From contig OY759675.1 in the NCBI GenBank assembly GCA_963662515.1, positions 2,108,001-2,172,000 of the forward strand: a stretch of 64,000 nt of DNA. Reading direction: 5' to 3'. Origin of the DNA: JAFGDI01 sp963662515 (GTDB lineage Bacteria; Planctomycetota; Phycisphaerae; Sedimentisphaerales; SM23-30). The position numbers and the translations under genes were made by a program. Of the stretch, positions 1 to 9,660 are shown piece by piece; positions within the stretch are counted from its first letter, which is position 1, and the number at the start of each line of letters is the position of its first letter. The notes below the pieces were generated by a model that saw only the letters and a program-made list of their open reading frames with translations, was not told the DNA's origin and ran no database searches.

Positions 1-1984
1 CTAATGCATAGTTGTATATACGAAGATCATCGAGAGCTCCGCGATATGGTTCAACAAAAGAATTACGACTGTTTTTAATCAGTATGGTCATAGGATACTG
101 CCAAGGTTCAAAATTATCAAGAACGGGCACTGAGCTTTCCATTACCATACTGCCATTAACATAATAGTTCATGACTGAACCATTATAGGTTATAGCAACA
201 TAGGACCACACATCATCTATGATGGTATTATCTGGCGAGAAGAACTGCGTCCAGACATTTGTCTGGGTTCTGATATATGTTCTGAGTGAACCGTTACCAT
301 TTACACCAAATTGCATACCTGTAGTGGTTGAACCATCGTTAAAGTTACCCATGATGCGTCCTTCACCTGACAGCAGGCTTGATGGCTTAGCCCAGAATGA
401 ATATGTAAATTGATCCAGTCCATTACCCAGACCGGCCTTAGGATAAGCATTAGTTGAAAGTAGCACATAACTGATGCCATCGGTAGCTTCGATAGCATAA
501 TCGCCTACAGCTCCTTCAACATATATGGGACTATTAACAGCCTGTCCATTGTTGCTACCAGCACTGTCATTAAGATTTTGTTCAAACTCATAACTTGCCA
601 GTAGTCGGTTGCTCATCATTGTCGCAGTTAATGAGGTTGAAGAACCGCCCTCACTGGTAAGTACACAGTAATAGCTGCCTTCATCTGCCAGTTGTGCATT
701 AGTAATATTCAGAATTGCGGCACTGTTTGTAAGAGTTGCTGTTATCCTTCCATCAAGAGCTACTGGTTGACCGTTATGGTACCAGGCAGCAGTTACAGGA
801 TTAACACTGGTATATGTAATACCTACCTGAGTTGCTCCCCCCTGGTCAAAACGAACTGAAGTTGGTCCAGACAGAATATTAGGAACACTGAGCAGTGTGG
901 TGAAAGTCCAGTTTTTGCCCTTATAGTTATTCGGGTCATCAATAGGGCGATTAACGCCAAGAGCATTTGTTGTTAATTCATCAACCCGCCAGGTATAGGT
1001 TTTGTCATAAGGGCGAGTGATTGGTCCATAGGTAGTTGTAACATTATTATAATCTGTAATGTCAAGTTCAGCTAACAATACCATATTAGCATCAGTTTCG
1101 CCTTCGCCCAAATATAACAAGTGTTTTTTTACTTTTGGATCAACCTTAGTTGGATCATCAGGATTAACAGCGGCATTCCACTGTAATGTAAATGACACAT
1201 TATTAACTCCTGGAGTTCCTACTGCGGTTGCACCATTTGCCGGAACTGGAGATGAAGCCCCTACAATATATTTATTGGCTAAATAATTATTAACTTGCTC
1301 AATTTCAGCAGGAGATAACACTCTGTTATACATAACAAGAGCTGTTACATCTCCCTGGAAAAATGCTTTTGTTCCGCGATTATACGAACCTATATTGAGC
1401 CCTGATGGATATAAAACAGAGCTATTATTATTAGTGCCCATACTGACACCATCGAGATATGCTGCTACCGCTGAGGTCATAGAAAAAACATGCGAATCAG
1501 TATCACCGACAGAAGATACATCAGAAGCATTTCCTGCCCGCCATACGAACCTGTTAGATGAGTTAGTACAAATACGCAGGCGTTCTGCACCTGAACCACC
1601 AGGTTGACCGGCTATAATATATCGCTCCCCTGCCATTACATCATACTTTGCCACGGCAAATGCTGTAAATGAGCCAACATTTACCATATTGCCATTAAGC
1701 CCCATCCAGTCATTAACCCCATCGAAACTAACCGAAGCATATCCTTTGAAATCCGGGTTTGATGCTATATATGCAGGCTTGTTAATTAAGCTAGTCTGGG
1801 TTGCATGGTTACCCATGCCTGAGGAATCAACCCAGCTTTCGATCGTTCCATCTCCTGCAACCGCAGAGCCAGGTATATTATCGGCTTCAAGATTCATTAC
1901 CAGGCCATCAGTAACTGGCAATGCCAATAGTGAGCTGGTACAGCCAAATAATAGTGATGAGAGAAATACACCAATTCGTTTCAT
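1..1984 (-). CDS. Secreted LamG / Ig-like / LamG protein (3' part cut by window edge)
   Basis: The reading frame is open from an ATG at 1984 to the left edge, so the C-terminus is missing. The protein starts MKRIGVFLSSLLFGC, a signal peptide; LFGC could be a lipobox, or cleavage may fall after LLALP. Domains in order: a LamG/concanavalin-like domain (about residues 30-230, with SFDGVNDWMGL), an Fn3-like linker with YTWRVDEL, an Ig-like domain with the hallmark DEGSYYC (about 430-445), then a second LamG that runs off the edge at DDLRIYNYAL. This layout is common in secreted proteins of Phycisphaerae. It lies 69 bp downstream of the FecR gene in the same direction, so it is probably the output or partner of that sigma/FecR pair. 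No catalytic domain is visible; a role in carbohydrate or surface binding is inference. Confidence 0.85.
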   Translation of the reverse strand, partial: MKRIGVFLSSLLFGCTSSLLALPVTDGLVMNLEADNIPGSAVAGDGTIESWVDSSGMGNHATQTSLINKPAYIASNPDFKGYASVSFDGVNDWMGLNGNMVNVGSFTAFAVAKYDVMAGERYIIAGQPGGSGAERLRICTNSSNRFVWRAGNASDVSSVGDTDSHVFSMTSAVAAYLDGVSMGTNNNSSVLYPSGLNIGSYNRGTKAFFQGDVTALVMYNRVLSPAEIEQVNNYLANKYIVGASSPVPANGATAVGTPGVNNVSFTLQWNAAVNPDDPTKVDPKVKKHLLYLGEGETDANMVLLAELDITDYNNVTTTYGPITRPYDKTYTWRVDELTTNALGVNRPIDDPNNYKGKNWTFTTLLSVPNILSGPTSVRFDQGGATQVGITYTSVNPVTAAWYHNGQPVALDGRITATLTNSAAILNITNAQLADEGSYYCVLTSEGGSSTSLTATMMSNRLLASYEFEQNLNDSAGSNNGQAVNSPIYVEGAVGDYAIEATDGISYVLLSTNAYPKAGLGNGLDQFTYSFWAKPSSLLSGEGRIMGNFNDGSTTTGMQFGVNGNGSLRTYIRTQTNVWTQFFSPDNTIIDDVWSYVAITYNGSVMNYYVNGSMVMESSVPVLDNFEPWQYPMTILIKNSRNSFVEPYRGALDDLRIYNYAL

Positions 1985-2053
1985 TTCTTACCTTCCTTCT
2001 TCAAATTAAGTACCATTTTTTATTTGCATATAATTGTTATATACAAACGCGAT

Positions 2054-3751
2054 TTATTTACTAACAGGATTTACATCAATTTCTATTTGAGGTTCGATCA
2101 GATAAAAGAAGTCATTTTCATAACCATAATTTGGCAAAACTGAATCAGACAATTCTATGCAATCTGTAACCATTAAAGTCAGAAAATTATCATCCGGCGA
2201 CAAATCAACTTTATATTCCATTTTACCGGTATATGCCGATACGCCAGTGGTGCAATATTTAACCTGACCATCTATCAATATGGTAAAATCTATATAGGGT
2301 TTCTCGTTTATTCTGTCCTGAAGCGTTTCTGTTATCCCACCATGTGCTCTAAACGCTTTAAGTATATATTCAGGGTGTTTTTTGCGGATAGCCTTGAGGT
2401 CGATTGTTATACCGCAATTACTGTGTAACATTACGATATCATGATCGTTCAAATACATGTTATTGAACATCAAAGGCGGTATTGTTTCATGCTGCTGCGT
2501 AATATCGCCATGGTAGATAGCTATCTCATGAGTATAATAGCCCCTGGCCCCCAGAAAGTCGGTTTTGTTACCTTTTGAATCAATAGTAACATCCTTATTA
2601 CTATCTGGGACAAATACGCCATCAATCAGCTCATTGACGGGAATATCGCAATATAAACGCTTTGTTTTTCTGGTATCTCTTACTACTGAAGAACTAACAG
2701 TCCCAGTCCCGGGATCTATGCCGGTTATCTGCTTTACTTTGCCAAAACCATCTCCCCCACTGAATATATCGGCCAGATTCAACCCCTGACCGTACCAGAG
2801 ATAACCACCGGTATTAATATCTCTGATATATTCTCTTTCTGCAAAGACTGCATCTTTCACAACACCATTACTATCAGTCTTTTTTGTCTGGCCTCCAGTC
2901 AGCATTTCACCTTTGGTGACGCGGCCGTTTACAATACCAGATACCATGGCCTGGCCCTTAAACATGCTGATCGAAGAGAGTCCCTCACTATCTACTGACA
3001 CACCAAATTCTGTACCAAGATCTATTACTCTGGCACTGGGAGTATCAATAATAAAACCAAGTGCATTTTCTGCTATTCTGGCATATAACTTACCACTGAT
3101 CAGATTCATTTTTTCGTGGTTTTCTAGTTCTATTTCTGCTGGTGCTTCAAGTAGTACTTCAGCTCCGCCATCAAAAAGTATTTTAACTACCCCCCTGGCC
3201 AGCTTAAGTTGCTTATTAGATATTAATCTGGTCCCCGGCTCTGTGCTGACACCAGAAATTGTCCATTTAGCTTCAACTGAATTTATGACAGTTGCAACAG
3301 TTTGCGGCTGCAACCCAAGATAAATATTTAATGCTAAAAAAACTATTGCTGCAATAGATGTAAAAACATAGACTCTGGTAATTTTTTCGCTAAAACTATT
3401 AATTCTACCCTTTAACAAAGAAAATGTCTGAGATTTACCCTTATAAACTTCAAGCGTCACCTGTTCGGTTTCAATTGCCGGAGAAGTACATTCATTTTCT
3501 GCCAGTTCCGATAAATACTCAGGGAAAATCTCGGCTCCAGGCACCTCAGGTTGAAGTGGCTTTTTCATCGCGGAAACTTTCTTTGAATATTTAATAGCAG
3601 CAGATAGCTGAAGGTAACCAACAGCAAAGCGAAGGCATTGTTCATCGCTTTTCAGCAGCACATTAAGTCTTTCCACCTGCTGGTCTGTTATATCCTTCTC
3701 TAGTGCCAGAAAAAGCAGCTCAGAGATCTCTTTTTTTATTTTATCATCCAT
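2054..3751 (-). CDS. FecR-domain membrane protein (putative anti-sigma factor) with C-terminal NPCBM-like domain
   Basis: A protein of about 565 residues. The N-terminal 60 residues are a helical anti-sigma-like segment. One membrane helix lies near residues 127-147 (VFTSIAAIVFLALNIYLGL). A FecR domain follows at about 175-265, with VKILFDGGAEVLLEAPAEIE and TPSARVIDLGTEFGVSV. The C-terminal 200 residues resemble NPCBM/galactose-binding modules of planctomycete FecR proteins (GYYTHEIAIYHG). The ATG at 3751 overlaps the sigma gene stop in ATGGATGA, which implies translational coupling; a GTG two codons upstream is possible. FecR proteins usually hold a partner sigma factor at the membrane and respond to an outside signal. 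The bound signal here is unknown; a glycan would fit the C-terminal domain. Confidence 0.85.
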   Translation of the reverse strand: MDDKIKKEISELLFLALEKDITDQQVERLNVLLKSDEQCLRFAVGYLQLSAAIKYSKKVSAMKKPLQPEVPGAEIFPEYLSELAENECTSPAIETEQVTLEVYKGKSQTFSLLKGRINSFSEKITRVYVFTSIAAIVFLALNIYLGLQPQTVATVINSVEAKWTISGVSTEPGTRLISNKQLKLARGVVKILFDGGAEVLLEAPAEIELENHEKMNLISGKLYARIAENALGFIIDTPSARVIDLGTEFGVSVDSEGLSSISMFKGQAMVSGIVNGRVTKGEMLTGGQTKKTDSNGVVKDAVFAEREYIRDINTGGYLWYGQGLNLADIFSGGDGFGKVKQITGIDPGTGTVSSSVVRDTRKTKRLYCDIPVNELIDGVFVPDSNKDVTIDSKGNKTDFLGARGYYTHEIAIYHGDITQQHETIPPLMFNNMYLNDHDIVMLHSNCGITIDLKAIRKKHPEYILKAFRAHGGITETLQDRINEKPYIDFTILIDGQVKYCTTGVSAYTGKMEYKVDLSPDDNFLTLMVTDCIELSDSVLPNYGYENDFFYLIEPQIEIDVNPVSK

Positions 3752-4292
3752 TTCCACTTAATTTTCCTGACTCTATCTTTCGTTCAATGCACGCAAGCAG
3801 ATTATTATGTATCCTCGAAATGATCTTGTAGATAGAAGATGCTTTATATCCTAATTTACTAGATATTTCCTGCGGGGAAGCATCCATACTATATCTCAAC
3901 TTGATTATCTCTCTTTGCTTATCTTCCAGCTTGTCAATACAATATTCCAGTGCTTCCTGCCTGGCATCAAAACACAATGCTTCCTGCTCAACCACCGGCA
4001 TGATCAGTTCAAAGGCTTCACTGTCATATACTTTTTCTTTACTCCTTGATCGATCTTTGCGAAAACACAGTATTTCAAAATGAGTAAACCTTAATGCCCA
4101 GGACAGAAAATTACTACCCGGCTCAAACTGGTCAAATCTACGCCACATCGCCTCGAATGCGTTCTGCAATATATCATCAGCGTCCGAATACGAAGGTACA
4201 AGAGACAGAATGTAGGAATATATCCTCGACTGGTTTTCGAGAATGAGTTTTAAAAAGAGTTTATGATTGTCTGAATCCAAATCCTTCTCCAT
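3744..4292 (-). CDS. ECF RNA polymerase sigma factor (Rhodopirellula/Verrucomicrobium family)
   Basis: 182 residues, the normal size for an ECF sigma factor. Region 2 is visible as YSYILSLVPSYSDADDILQNAF followed by WALRFTHFEILCFRKDR, the form typical of the planctomycete/verrucomicrobial sigma-70 family. Region 4 with its helix-turn-helix is KQREIIKLRYSMDASPQEIS then KASSIYKIISRIH. The stop overlaps the start of the FecR gene, so sigma factor and candidate anti-sigma are made together. The probable target is its own operon plus secreted LamG-type genes, which is inference. No good -35/-10 pair was recognised upstream in the 4293-4780 gap. Confidence 0.92.
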   Translation of the reverse strand: MEKDLDSDNHKLFLKLILENQSRIYSYILSLVPSYSDADDILQNAFEAMWRRFDQFEPGSNFLSWALRFTHFEILCFRKDRSRSKEKVYDSEAFELIMPVVEQEALCFDARQEALEYCIDKLEDKQREIIKLRYSMDASPQEISSKLGYKASSIYKIISRIHNNLLACIERKIESGKLSGNG

Positions 4293-4780
4293 GTTTAAAT
4301 AGTAACTACGCGTTCAAAACTTCACTTCCTACATTATACTACAGCACTTGATTGGCATAATCGGACAAAAAAACATTAATCAATTCGGCTATTTTGCAAC
4401 TATCGGTGAGCACTATTTGTCCAAACTTCACAAAACTATGACTTTTCAGCTTTTTTAACTAATTCATAAACCACTAAAACATTGATACTTATATTAAGAC
4501 TACTTAATCTTTACATTCTGGCTTATATGTTTTTTGTAAGAATAGATAACCGAAAGGGCTTATAACTACAGTCTGTTATAAGACAATGATATTAGAGAAT
4601 TGAGCAACAGGGATATTGAATTAACAGACAACTGACTTACAAGGCTATACAATAAAATAACTAAAACATATCAACAAACGCTAATATATCTTGATAAACC
4701 AGGTTATGGAGATAAAAAAAAAGGACCACACCCTTTGGGGGGAATGGTCCTTGAATTGAAGATTATTTAATTATTAAACT
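4293..4780. other. Intergenic region, AT-rich
   Basis: 488 bp between the start of the sigma gene and the end of the EF-G-like gene. It is strongly AT-rich and has no convincing ORF. The right end holds the EF-G terminator at 4714-4752. The rest should carry the promoter of the sigma operon; I do not see a clear consensus for it. Confidence 0.6.
4714..4752 (-). terminator. Rho-independent terminator of the EF-G-like gene
   Basis: Read on the minus strand, AAGGACCA (4752-4745) pairs with TGGTCCTT (4728-4721) around a 16-nt loop and is followed by an unbroken run of T. It lies about 30 bp beyond the stop codon at 4781. Confidence 0.85.
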
Positions 4781-6838
4781 TTAGTGGGCATGGGCGTGTT
4801 CAGCCTGATGCTCTGCTTTAACCTTATCAATTACCTGCTGAACCACATTTGGAGGTGCCGGTTCATAGTGACTAAGCTCCATGGTATAGCTACCCAGGCC
4901 GCCTGTAGCACTTTTTAACTGGGAACTATACTGCTGAACTTCTGACAAAGGAACTATTGCCTTTACGCAGGTCATACCGCCGGGCATTACTTCCTGGCCC
5001 TGAACCCGGCCGCGACGACCGGACAAATCGCCAGTAATATCACCGACTTTATCTGAAGGGACTGTTACCTCAAGGTGAACGATGGGTTCAAGCAATGTAG
5101 GTTTAGCCTTTAAAAAGCCTTCACGAAATGCCTCCCGCCCCGCCATCTGGAAGGCTATGTCTTTACTGTCAACCGGATGCGTTTTGCCATCAACCAGATT
5201 AACCTTTACATCGACAACAGGAAACCCTGCCAGAACGCCATGTTCCATAGCTGCCTGACATCCTTTATCTACAGATGGCCGGAACTGCTGATCTATAGAA
5301 CCGCCAAAAATGCTGTCTATAAATTCATAACCGGCTCCTGGTGTATTCGCCTCAACATCAATAACCACACGAGCAAATTGGCCAGAACCACCAGACTGCT
5401 TTTTATGGGTATATTCAACACCCTTGGCAGAACCAAGAATAGTCTCACGATACGGAATGCGAGGCGGCTTGGAAACAACTTCCAGACCACGACGATGTTT
5501 CATGCGATTGATCACTACCCGAGTATGCAATTCACCCAGACCACTTATGATTGTTTCATGGGTCTGCGGGTCTCGTTCTATCCTGAAAGTCGGATCTGAT
5601 GATGCGATCTCATGCAAAGCACCAGAAATTTTAGTCTCATCATTCCTGCTTTTAGGTTCTAAAGCTAGAGAATACATAGGTACAGGTAGTTTAGGCTTGC
5701 GAATATGGCCTGGCTCATTATTGCCGCCATAAATGGTATCAAGCACATTAAGTTCATCGATCTTACTCAGAACAATTATATCACCGGCATATCCGCCATC
5801 GAGTTTTTCCAGCGTATCACCCTGCAATTTATATATCTGACCGGCCCTGAATTTCTTGCCCGCACAGGTATGTAAAGATGAATCAGAACTGATGTGGCCG
5901 CTATACAAACGAACAGCAGTTTGCTTGATATTGGTTTTCGGGTCTGCACATATACGGAATGCCATTCCTATCAGCGGCGCATTGACATCTGGTTCAACCC
6001 AGGTAAACTCATCTTCCGAACTGTTTACATGCACCAGCTTGCCCTTGAGCCCTTCTGCTGGTGATGGCAAATAATCAACGATGAAGTTCATTAGCTCTGG
6101 AACGCCAATCTCCTTAGTAGCATTTGTAAAGAGTACTGGAATTACACTCTGGGAAATCACAGATTGTTTTAAGGCCTTTATCATCTGTTCTTGAGATACA
6201 GAACCGCCTCCAAGGTACGATTCCATCAATTCTTCATCAGATTCGATCACAGTCTCCAACAGCTCAGTATGAGCACTGGCAGCATCAACAAATCCCTCTC
6301 CTGTTTCATTTAGCACACAATCAAGCACACCAGATCCACCATTGGAGGCAATGTTAACCAGACGACATTGATTACCAAAACTTTCCCTGATACTATCAAG
6401 TAATTCAGGGATTTCGCTAAAGCCAGAATCGATCTTATTGATAATAATTACTATTGCCATACCCCTGGCCTTTGCCTGATTAAGCATTTTCATAGTATTC
6501 ATTTGAATACCAGCAGTAGCACTTATTACCACTATCGCAGTCTCAGCAGCCGGTAATGCACTTATAGCTGCTCCGGCAAAATCTGGATAACCAGGAGTAT
6601 CTATAATATTTACAGTTTTACCATTATGCCTGATATGTAATAGGGCAGAATCTATTGAATGACCACTCTCACGCTCTTCTTCATCAATGTCTAAAATACT
6701 AGTCTTATCTGGGATACTACCTAACCTACTGGTAATACCAGCCTTATGGAGAATTGCCTCACACAGCGAGGTTTTACCCGCACCTGCATGACCTACCATA
6801 ACCAGATTGCGGATCTCTTCTACGGAATAATTTGGCAT
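4781..6838 (-). CDS. Elongation factor G-like GTPase (EF-G paralog)
   Basis: About 685 residues, near EF-G length. The ATG at 6838 is chosen over one ten codons upstream because GGAGG lies 4 nt before it. P-loop GHAGAGKT is at about 16-23, G3 is DTPGYPDF and G4 is NKID. Domain IV/V signatures include GSGQFARVVID, ISGLGELH and GGMTCVKAIVPLSEV. Canonical EF-G has DTPGHVDF; here the catalytic His is Tyr, and the switch I RGITI motif is replaced (SGHSID). These are marks of the EF-G-like/EF-G2 group, some members of which lack ribosome-stimulated GTPase. The C-terminus is His-rich (HQAEHAHAH). It is a single-gene unit with its own terminator. The housekeeping fusA is presumably elsewhere. Confidence 0.88.
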   Translation of the reverse strand: MPNYSVEEIRNLVMVGHAGAGKTSLCEAILHKAGITSRLGSIPDKTSILDIDEEERESGHSIDSALLHIRHNGKTVNIIDTPGYPDFAGAAISALPAAETAIVVISATAGIQMNTMKMLNQAKARGMAIVIIINKIDSGFSEIPELLDSIRESFGNQCRLVNIASNGGSGVLDCVLNETGEGFVDAASAHTELLETVIESDEELMESYLGGGSVSQEQMIKALKQSVISQSVIPVLFTNATKEIGVPELMNFIVDYLPSPAEGLKGKLVHVNSSEDEFTWVEPDVNAPLIGMAFRICADPKTNIKQTAVRLYSGHISSDSSLHTCAGKKFRAGQIYKLQGDTLEKLDGGYAGDIIVLSKIDELNVLDTIYGGNNEPGHIRKPKLPVPMYSLALEPKSRNDETKISGALHEIASSDPTFRIERDPQTHETIISGLGELHTRVVINRMKHRRGLEVVSKPPRIPYRETILGSAKGVEYTHKKQSGGSGQFARVVIDVEANTPGAGYEFIDSIFGGSIDQQFRPSVDKGCQAAMEHGVLAGFPVVDVKVNLVDGKTHPVDSKDIAFQMAGREAFREGFLKAKPTLLEPIVHLEVTVPSDKVGDITGDLSGRRGRVQGQEVMPGGMTCVKAIVPLSEVQQYSSQLKSATGGLGSYTMELSHYEPAPPNVVQQVIDKVKAEHQAEHAHAH

Positions 6839-7016
6839 ATAACCTCCAGCAAAATTTAAAAAAAACAAAGAATATTTTTAAAAATTAACTTCAATTTCGA
6901 TTTAAACGCAATTATCCTGAGAAATATATAATATGAATTTTAATATAAACATTTGCCTGCTTCAGAGCAAGCAAAAATGATGGAAATAAAAGTTTTTTTA
7001 TGGATGTAAGAATAAT

Positions 7017-8231
7017 ATGAAGAATAAATTACATATTAAAAAGTTTCTTTTTATATTTATTATTGTCGCTATTTTTATAATCAGCAGTTACAAGTTTGAA
7101 AATAAACCAGAGAAGTTTTCTTCAGGACGCATTGAGAAACTTGGTACTTTTGTTGAAATGACAATATATGCCGATAGCCAATTACTGGCTCAGCAGGCAG
7201 TCGATTCTGCTGTTTATGCTATCGACAAGGCGGCCAAAGTTATGAATACCTATGACCCATCTTCAGAACTTTCTCTTGCTGCCGAAGCCGCGAAAGCAGG
7301 GCCTACCGAAATTTCTGAAGGGCTTTATTACATACTCGAGAGAAGTATTTATTATAATCAATTAACTCACAGAGCATTTGACCCATCCATGCCGGCGATA
7401 ATTGACTTATGGAAAAACAAGGCAAAGTCTGATCAGTTACCAACTGAGTCAGAAATTAATCAGATAATGAATGCCAGCGTTGGTTGCCAATATATTAAAC
7501 TTTATAAGGCAGAACCCGGGTTGCCAGCTCGCCTGAGCATATCGGCACCAGAACTAAGGCTGAATATAAATGCTATTGCCAAAGGGCATATCGCTGACCT
7601 GGCAGCGGCAGAACTCAGAAAAATGCCCGGAATTTACGCCGGCATGGTTAATATTGGCGGTGAGATCATATGTTTCAATAACAGAACAGCTTTCAATGGG
7701 CCGGTACCACTACCAGTATCGCCTTATGAGCCAAGATCCAGTATGCCTGAATATGATGGAACAGGTATTCCCTACGATCAAATCCACGCCCCGATGGAAA
7801 TGCCTGCTACTGCCACAATACCAGTTAATACTATTTCTCCGATAAGTTTTAAAGTTGGTGTTCAAGACCCATTTCTGATCACTTCAGAGCAGGCTCCAGA
7901 AAGCTATAGTTGGGAATTGGAGCTGCAAAACGGTGCAATTGCCACCAGCGGCAATTATCGTCAGTATCTGAAAATCCAAGGTAAACACTATAGCCATATT
8001 CTTGACCCGAGAACCGGGTATCCTGCTGATGCTAATCCCAGTGTAACCGTGATCGCACCAACCTGCATGGATGCGGATGCTCTGGCCACTGCCCTGTCTG
8101 TTTTAACGCCGCAAGAGGGTATTGCCCTTATCGAAACATTACCTGATACCGAAGCTATGATAATATCAGGCACAAAAGAGGATAGTAAGATATACCGCTC
8201 CAGTGGATTCAATAATTATATGGCCAAATAA
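7017..8231 (+). CDS. apbE: ApbE-family FAD:protein FMN transferase
   Basis: 404 residues. An N-terminal hydrophobic segment (residues about 8-24) anchors it to, or carries it across, the cytoplasmic membrane. Family features are GTFVEMTIYA, FDPSMPAIIDLW, LNINAIAKGHIADLAA, the MVNIGGEI loop and the Mg/FAD site HILDPRTGYPA followed by MDADALATALSVL. ApbE attaches FMN to Thr/Ser of extracytoplasmic flavoproteins such as NqrB/C and RnfG, or matures periplasmic proteins. A Pro-rich insertion of about 50 residues near 228-283 (PLPVSPYEPRSSMPEYDG) interrupts the core. It is divergent from the EF-G-like gene and convergent with kdsD. No flavinylated target gene is seen in the window, so its substrate is unknown. 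Confidence 0.9.
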   Translation: MKNKLHIKKFLFIFIIVAIFIISSYKFENKPEKFSSGRIEKLGTFVEMTIYADSQLLAQQAVDSAVYAIDKAAKVMNTYDPSSELSLAAEAAKAGPTEISEGLYYILERSIYYNQLTHRAFDPSMPAIIDLWKNKAKSDQLPTESEINQIMNASVGCQYIKLYKAEPGLPARLSISAPELRLNINAIAKGHIADLAAAELRKMPGIYAGMVNIGGEIICFNNRTAFNGPVPLPVSPYEPRSSMPEYDGTGIPYDQIHAPMEMPATATIPVNTISPISFKVGVQDPFLITSEQAPESYSWELELQNGAIATSGNYRQYLKIQGKHYSHILDPRTGYPADANPSVTVIAPTCMDADALATALSVLTPQEGIALIETLPDTEAMIISGTKEDSKIYRSSGFNNYMAK

Positions 8232-8307
8232 TTATTACTCAGTTCAACTTTCGCATTTTTCCGGGCTTAAAATCAGAAATAAAACGAAAAGTGCCAAACC
8301 GCAGCTT

Positions 8308-8339
8308 ACTTATTGTAACTGAGGATAGATACAATAAGT
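8308..8339. terminator. Perfect inverted repeat between convergent genes
   Basis: ACTTATTGTA (8308-8317) pairs over all 10 bp with TACAATAAGT (8330-8339) around a 12-nt loop. It sits between the converging apbE and kdsD ends, where a shared terminator is expected. The stem is AT-rich and no T run follows, so terminator function is tentative. Confidence 0.35.
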
Positions 8340-8354
8340 ATTTGCCCGATTGGG

Positions 8355-9395
8355 TCAGTCGTTCAATTTCAGCGACAGCACATCCTGTATGTCAATAAGT
8401 CCGACTGGATGGTGCATATCATCGACCACCGGTATTTCATCTATTCTTCTCTTCTTGAAAATAGCCATAGCTTCACTGGCCAGGGTTTCCGGACGAACCA
8501 CAACCGGATCGTGGGTCATAAGTTCGGCAACAGGCAGATCATGCAGCTGCTGTTTTTTGTTTTCCAGACCGCGACGCAGATCGCCATCAGTAAGCAAACC
8601 GGTAAGCCGGCCGTTGGCATCAATCAGCATAATACAGCCATGACGAGTACCGACTATCTTTTCAGCCTGAGTAAGTGCCTGCTGCACTGTACAGCCTTCA
8701 GAAGCTATCGGCAGCTTTCTGCCGCGGCTGAAAAATGCTGCCTGCTCTACCGTAATTAACTGCCGACCTAGGGCTCCGCCCGGATGATAACGGGCAAAAT
8801 CCTCCGCCTGAAAATTACGCAATTTCATCACTGTCAGCGCCAGAGCATCTCCAGCTGCCATCATACAGGTTGTACTTGTACTGGGAGCCAGGCCCAGAGG
8901 GCAGGCTTCAGTAATATTACCCAGCCATACGGTCACATCGCTATGGCGAGCCAGAGGAGAATTGCGATCGCCTGTTATTGCTATGATCGTGGCACTCAGG
9001 GCCTTAAGATGTTCGATCAATTTCACAATCTCTCCGCTTGAACCGCTATAACTCAGGACCACTACCACATCTTTGTCCTGAACGCGCCCCAGATCACCAT
9101 GGATCGCCTCTGCAGCATGTAAAAAGACGCTGGGTGTGCCAGTTGAAGCCAGAGTTGCCGACAATTTCTCGCCGACTATACCAGCCTTGCCAATACCGCT
9201 GATAATAACATTGCCCTGACAATTAAGCATAAGCTCAACCGCCTGAACATAACCCTGATCTACTACGGAAGCCATAGCCTGTACCGCCTGACCTTCCTGG
9301 CTGATCAACTCTACAATATTAGCAACTATTTCCTGATTTGGCTTTGTCATAATTAAATATTCCGGCAGGCTGTAATTACCTGCTCTTACTTTCAT
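8355..9395 (-). CDS. kdsD: Arabinose-5-phosphate isomerase (KdsD/KpsF/GutQ family)
   Basis: 346 residues. An SIS domain (about 20-200) shows VIISGIGKAGIVGEKLSATLASTGTPS in two runs, HGDLGRVQDKDVVVVLSYSG and the family signature RYHPGGALGRQL. Two CBS domains follow (about 225-280 and 290-346). The enzyme converts ribulose-5-phosphate to arabinose-5-phosphate, the first step toward KDO of lipopolysaccharide. The second ATG (9350, MTKPNQ) is an alternative start with a GGAA about 11 nt upstream; the longer form has no visible Shine-Dalgarno. It stands alone with a good promoter upstream, and supports an outer membrane with KDO-type LPS. Confidence 0.9.
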   Translation of the reverse strand: MKVRAGNYSLPEYLIMTKPNQEIVANIVELISQEGQAVQAMASVVDQGYVQAVELMLNCQGNVIISGIGKAGIVGEKLSATLASTGTPSVFLHAAEAIHGDLGRVQDKDVVVVLSYSGSSGEIVKLIEHLKALSATIIAITGDRNSPLARHSDVTVWLGNITEACPLGLAPSTSTTCMMAAGDALALTVMKLRNFQAEDFARYHPGGALGRQLITVEQAAFFSRGRKLPIASEGCTVQQALTQAEKIVGTRHGCIMLIDANGRLTGLLTDGDLRRGLENKKQQLHDLPVAELMTHDPVVVRPETLASEAMAIFKKRRIDEIPVVDDMHHPVGLIDIQDVLSLKLND

Positions 9396-9421
9396 GTATC
9401 AATCGTAATAACAAAGCAGTT

Positions 9422-9449
9422 ATTATATCTGATAAATAATCGTTTTAAA
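9422..9449 (-). promoter_or_regulatory. Candidate sigma-70 promoter of kdsD
   Basis: On the minus strand TTTAAA (9449-9444), a 16-bp spacer and a perfect TATAAT (9427-9422). Transcription would begin near 9415, about 20 nt before the longer start and about 65 nt before the shorter one. Confidence 0.45.
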
Positions 9450-9660
9450 GTGGTTTTTTGGAGGACATGATCTGGCTGTTATAACCTTATGCTTCATAAC
9501 AGTTGATAATCCGCATAGTTACAATATTCTGGAAAACATTTACTCGATCTTGCAGAAAACTGATATTTTATTATCAAATTCATCACGACCACCTCTGCAC
9601 AGGCAAGCCCTCATAAAAATATCAGTAACCATTCACCGTAAAAAAAATCAATCCCCCCCT

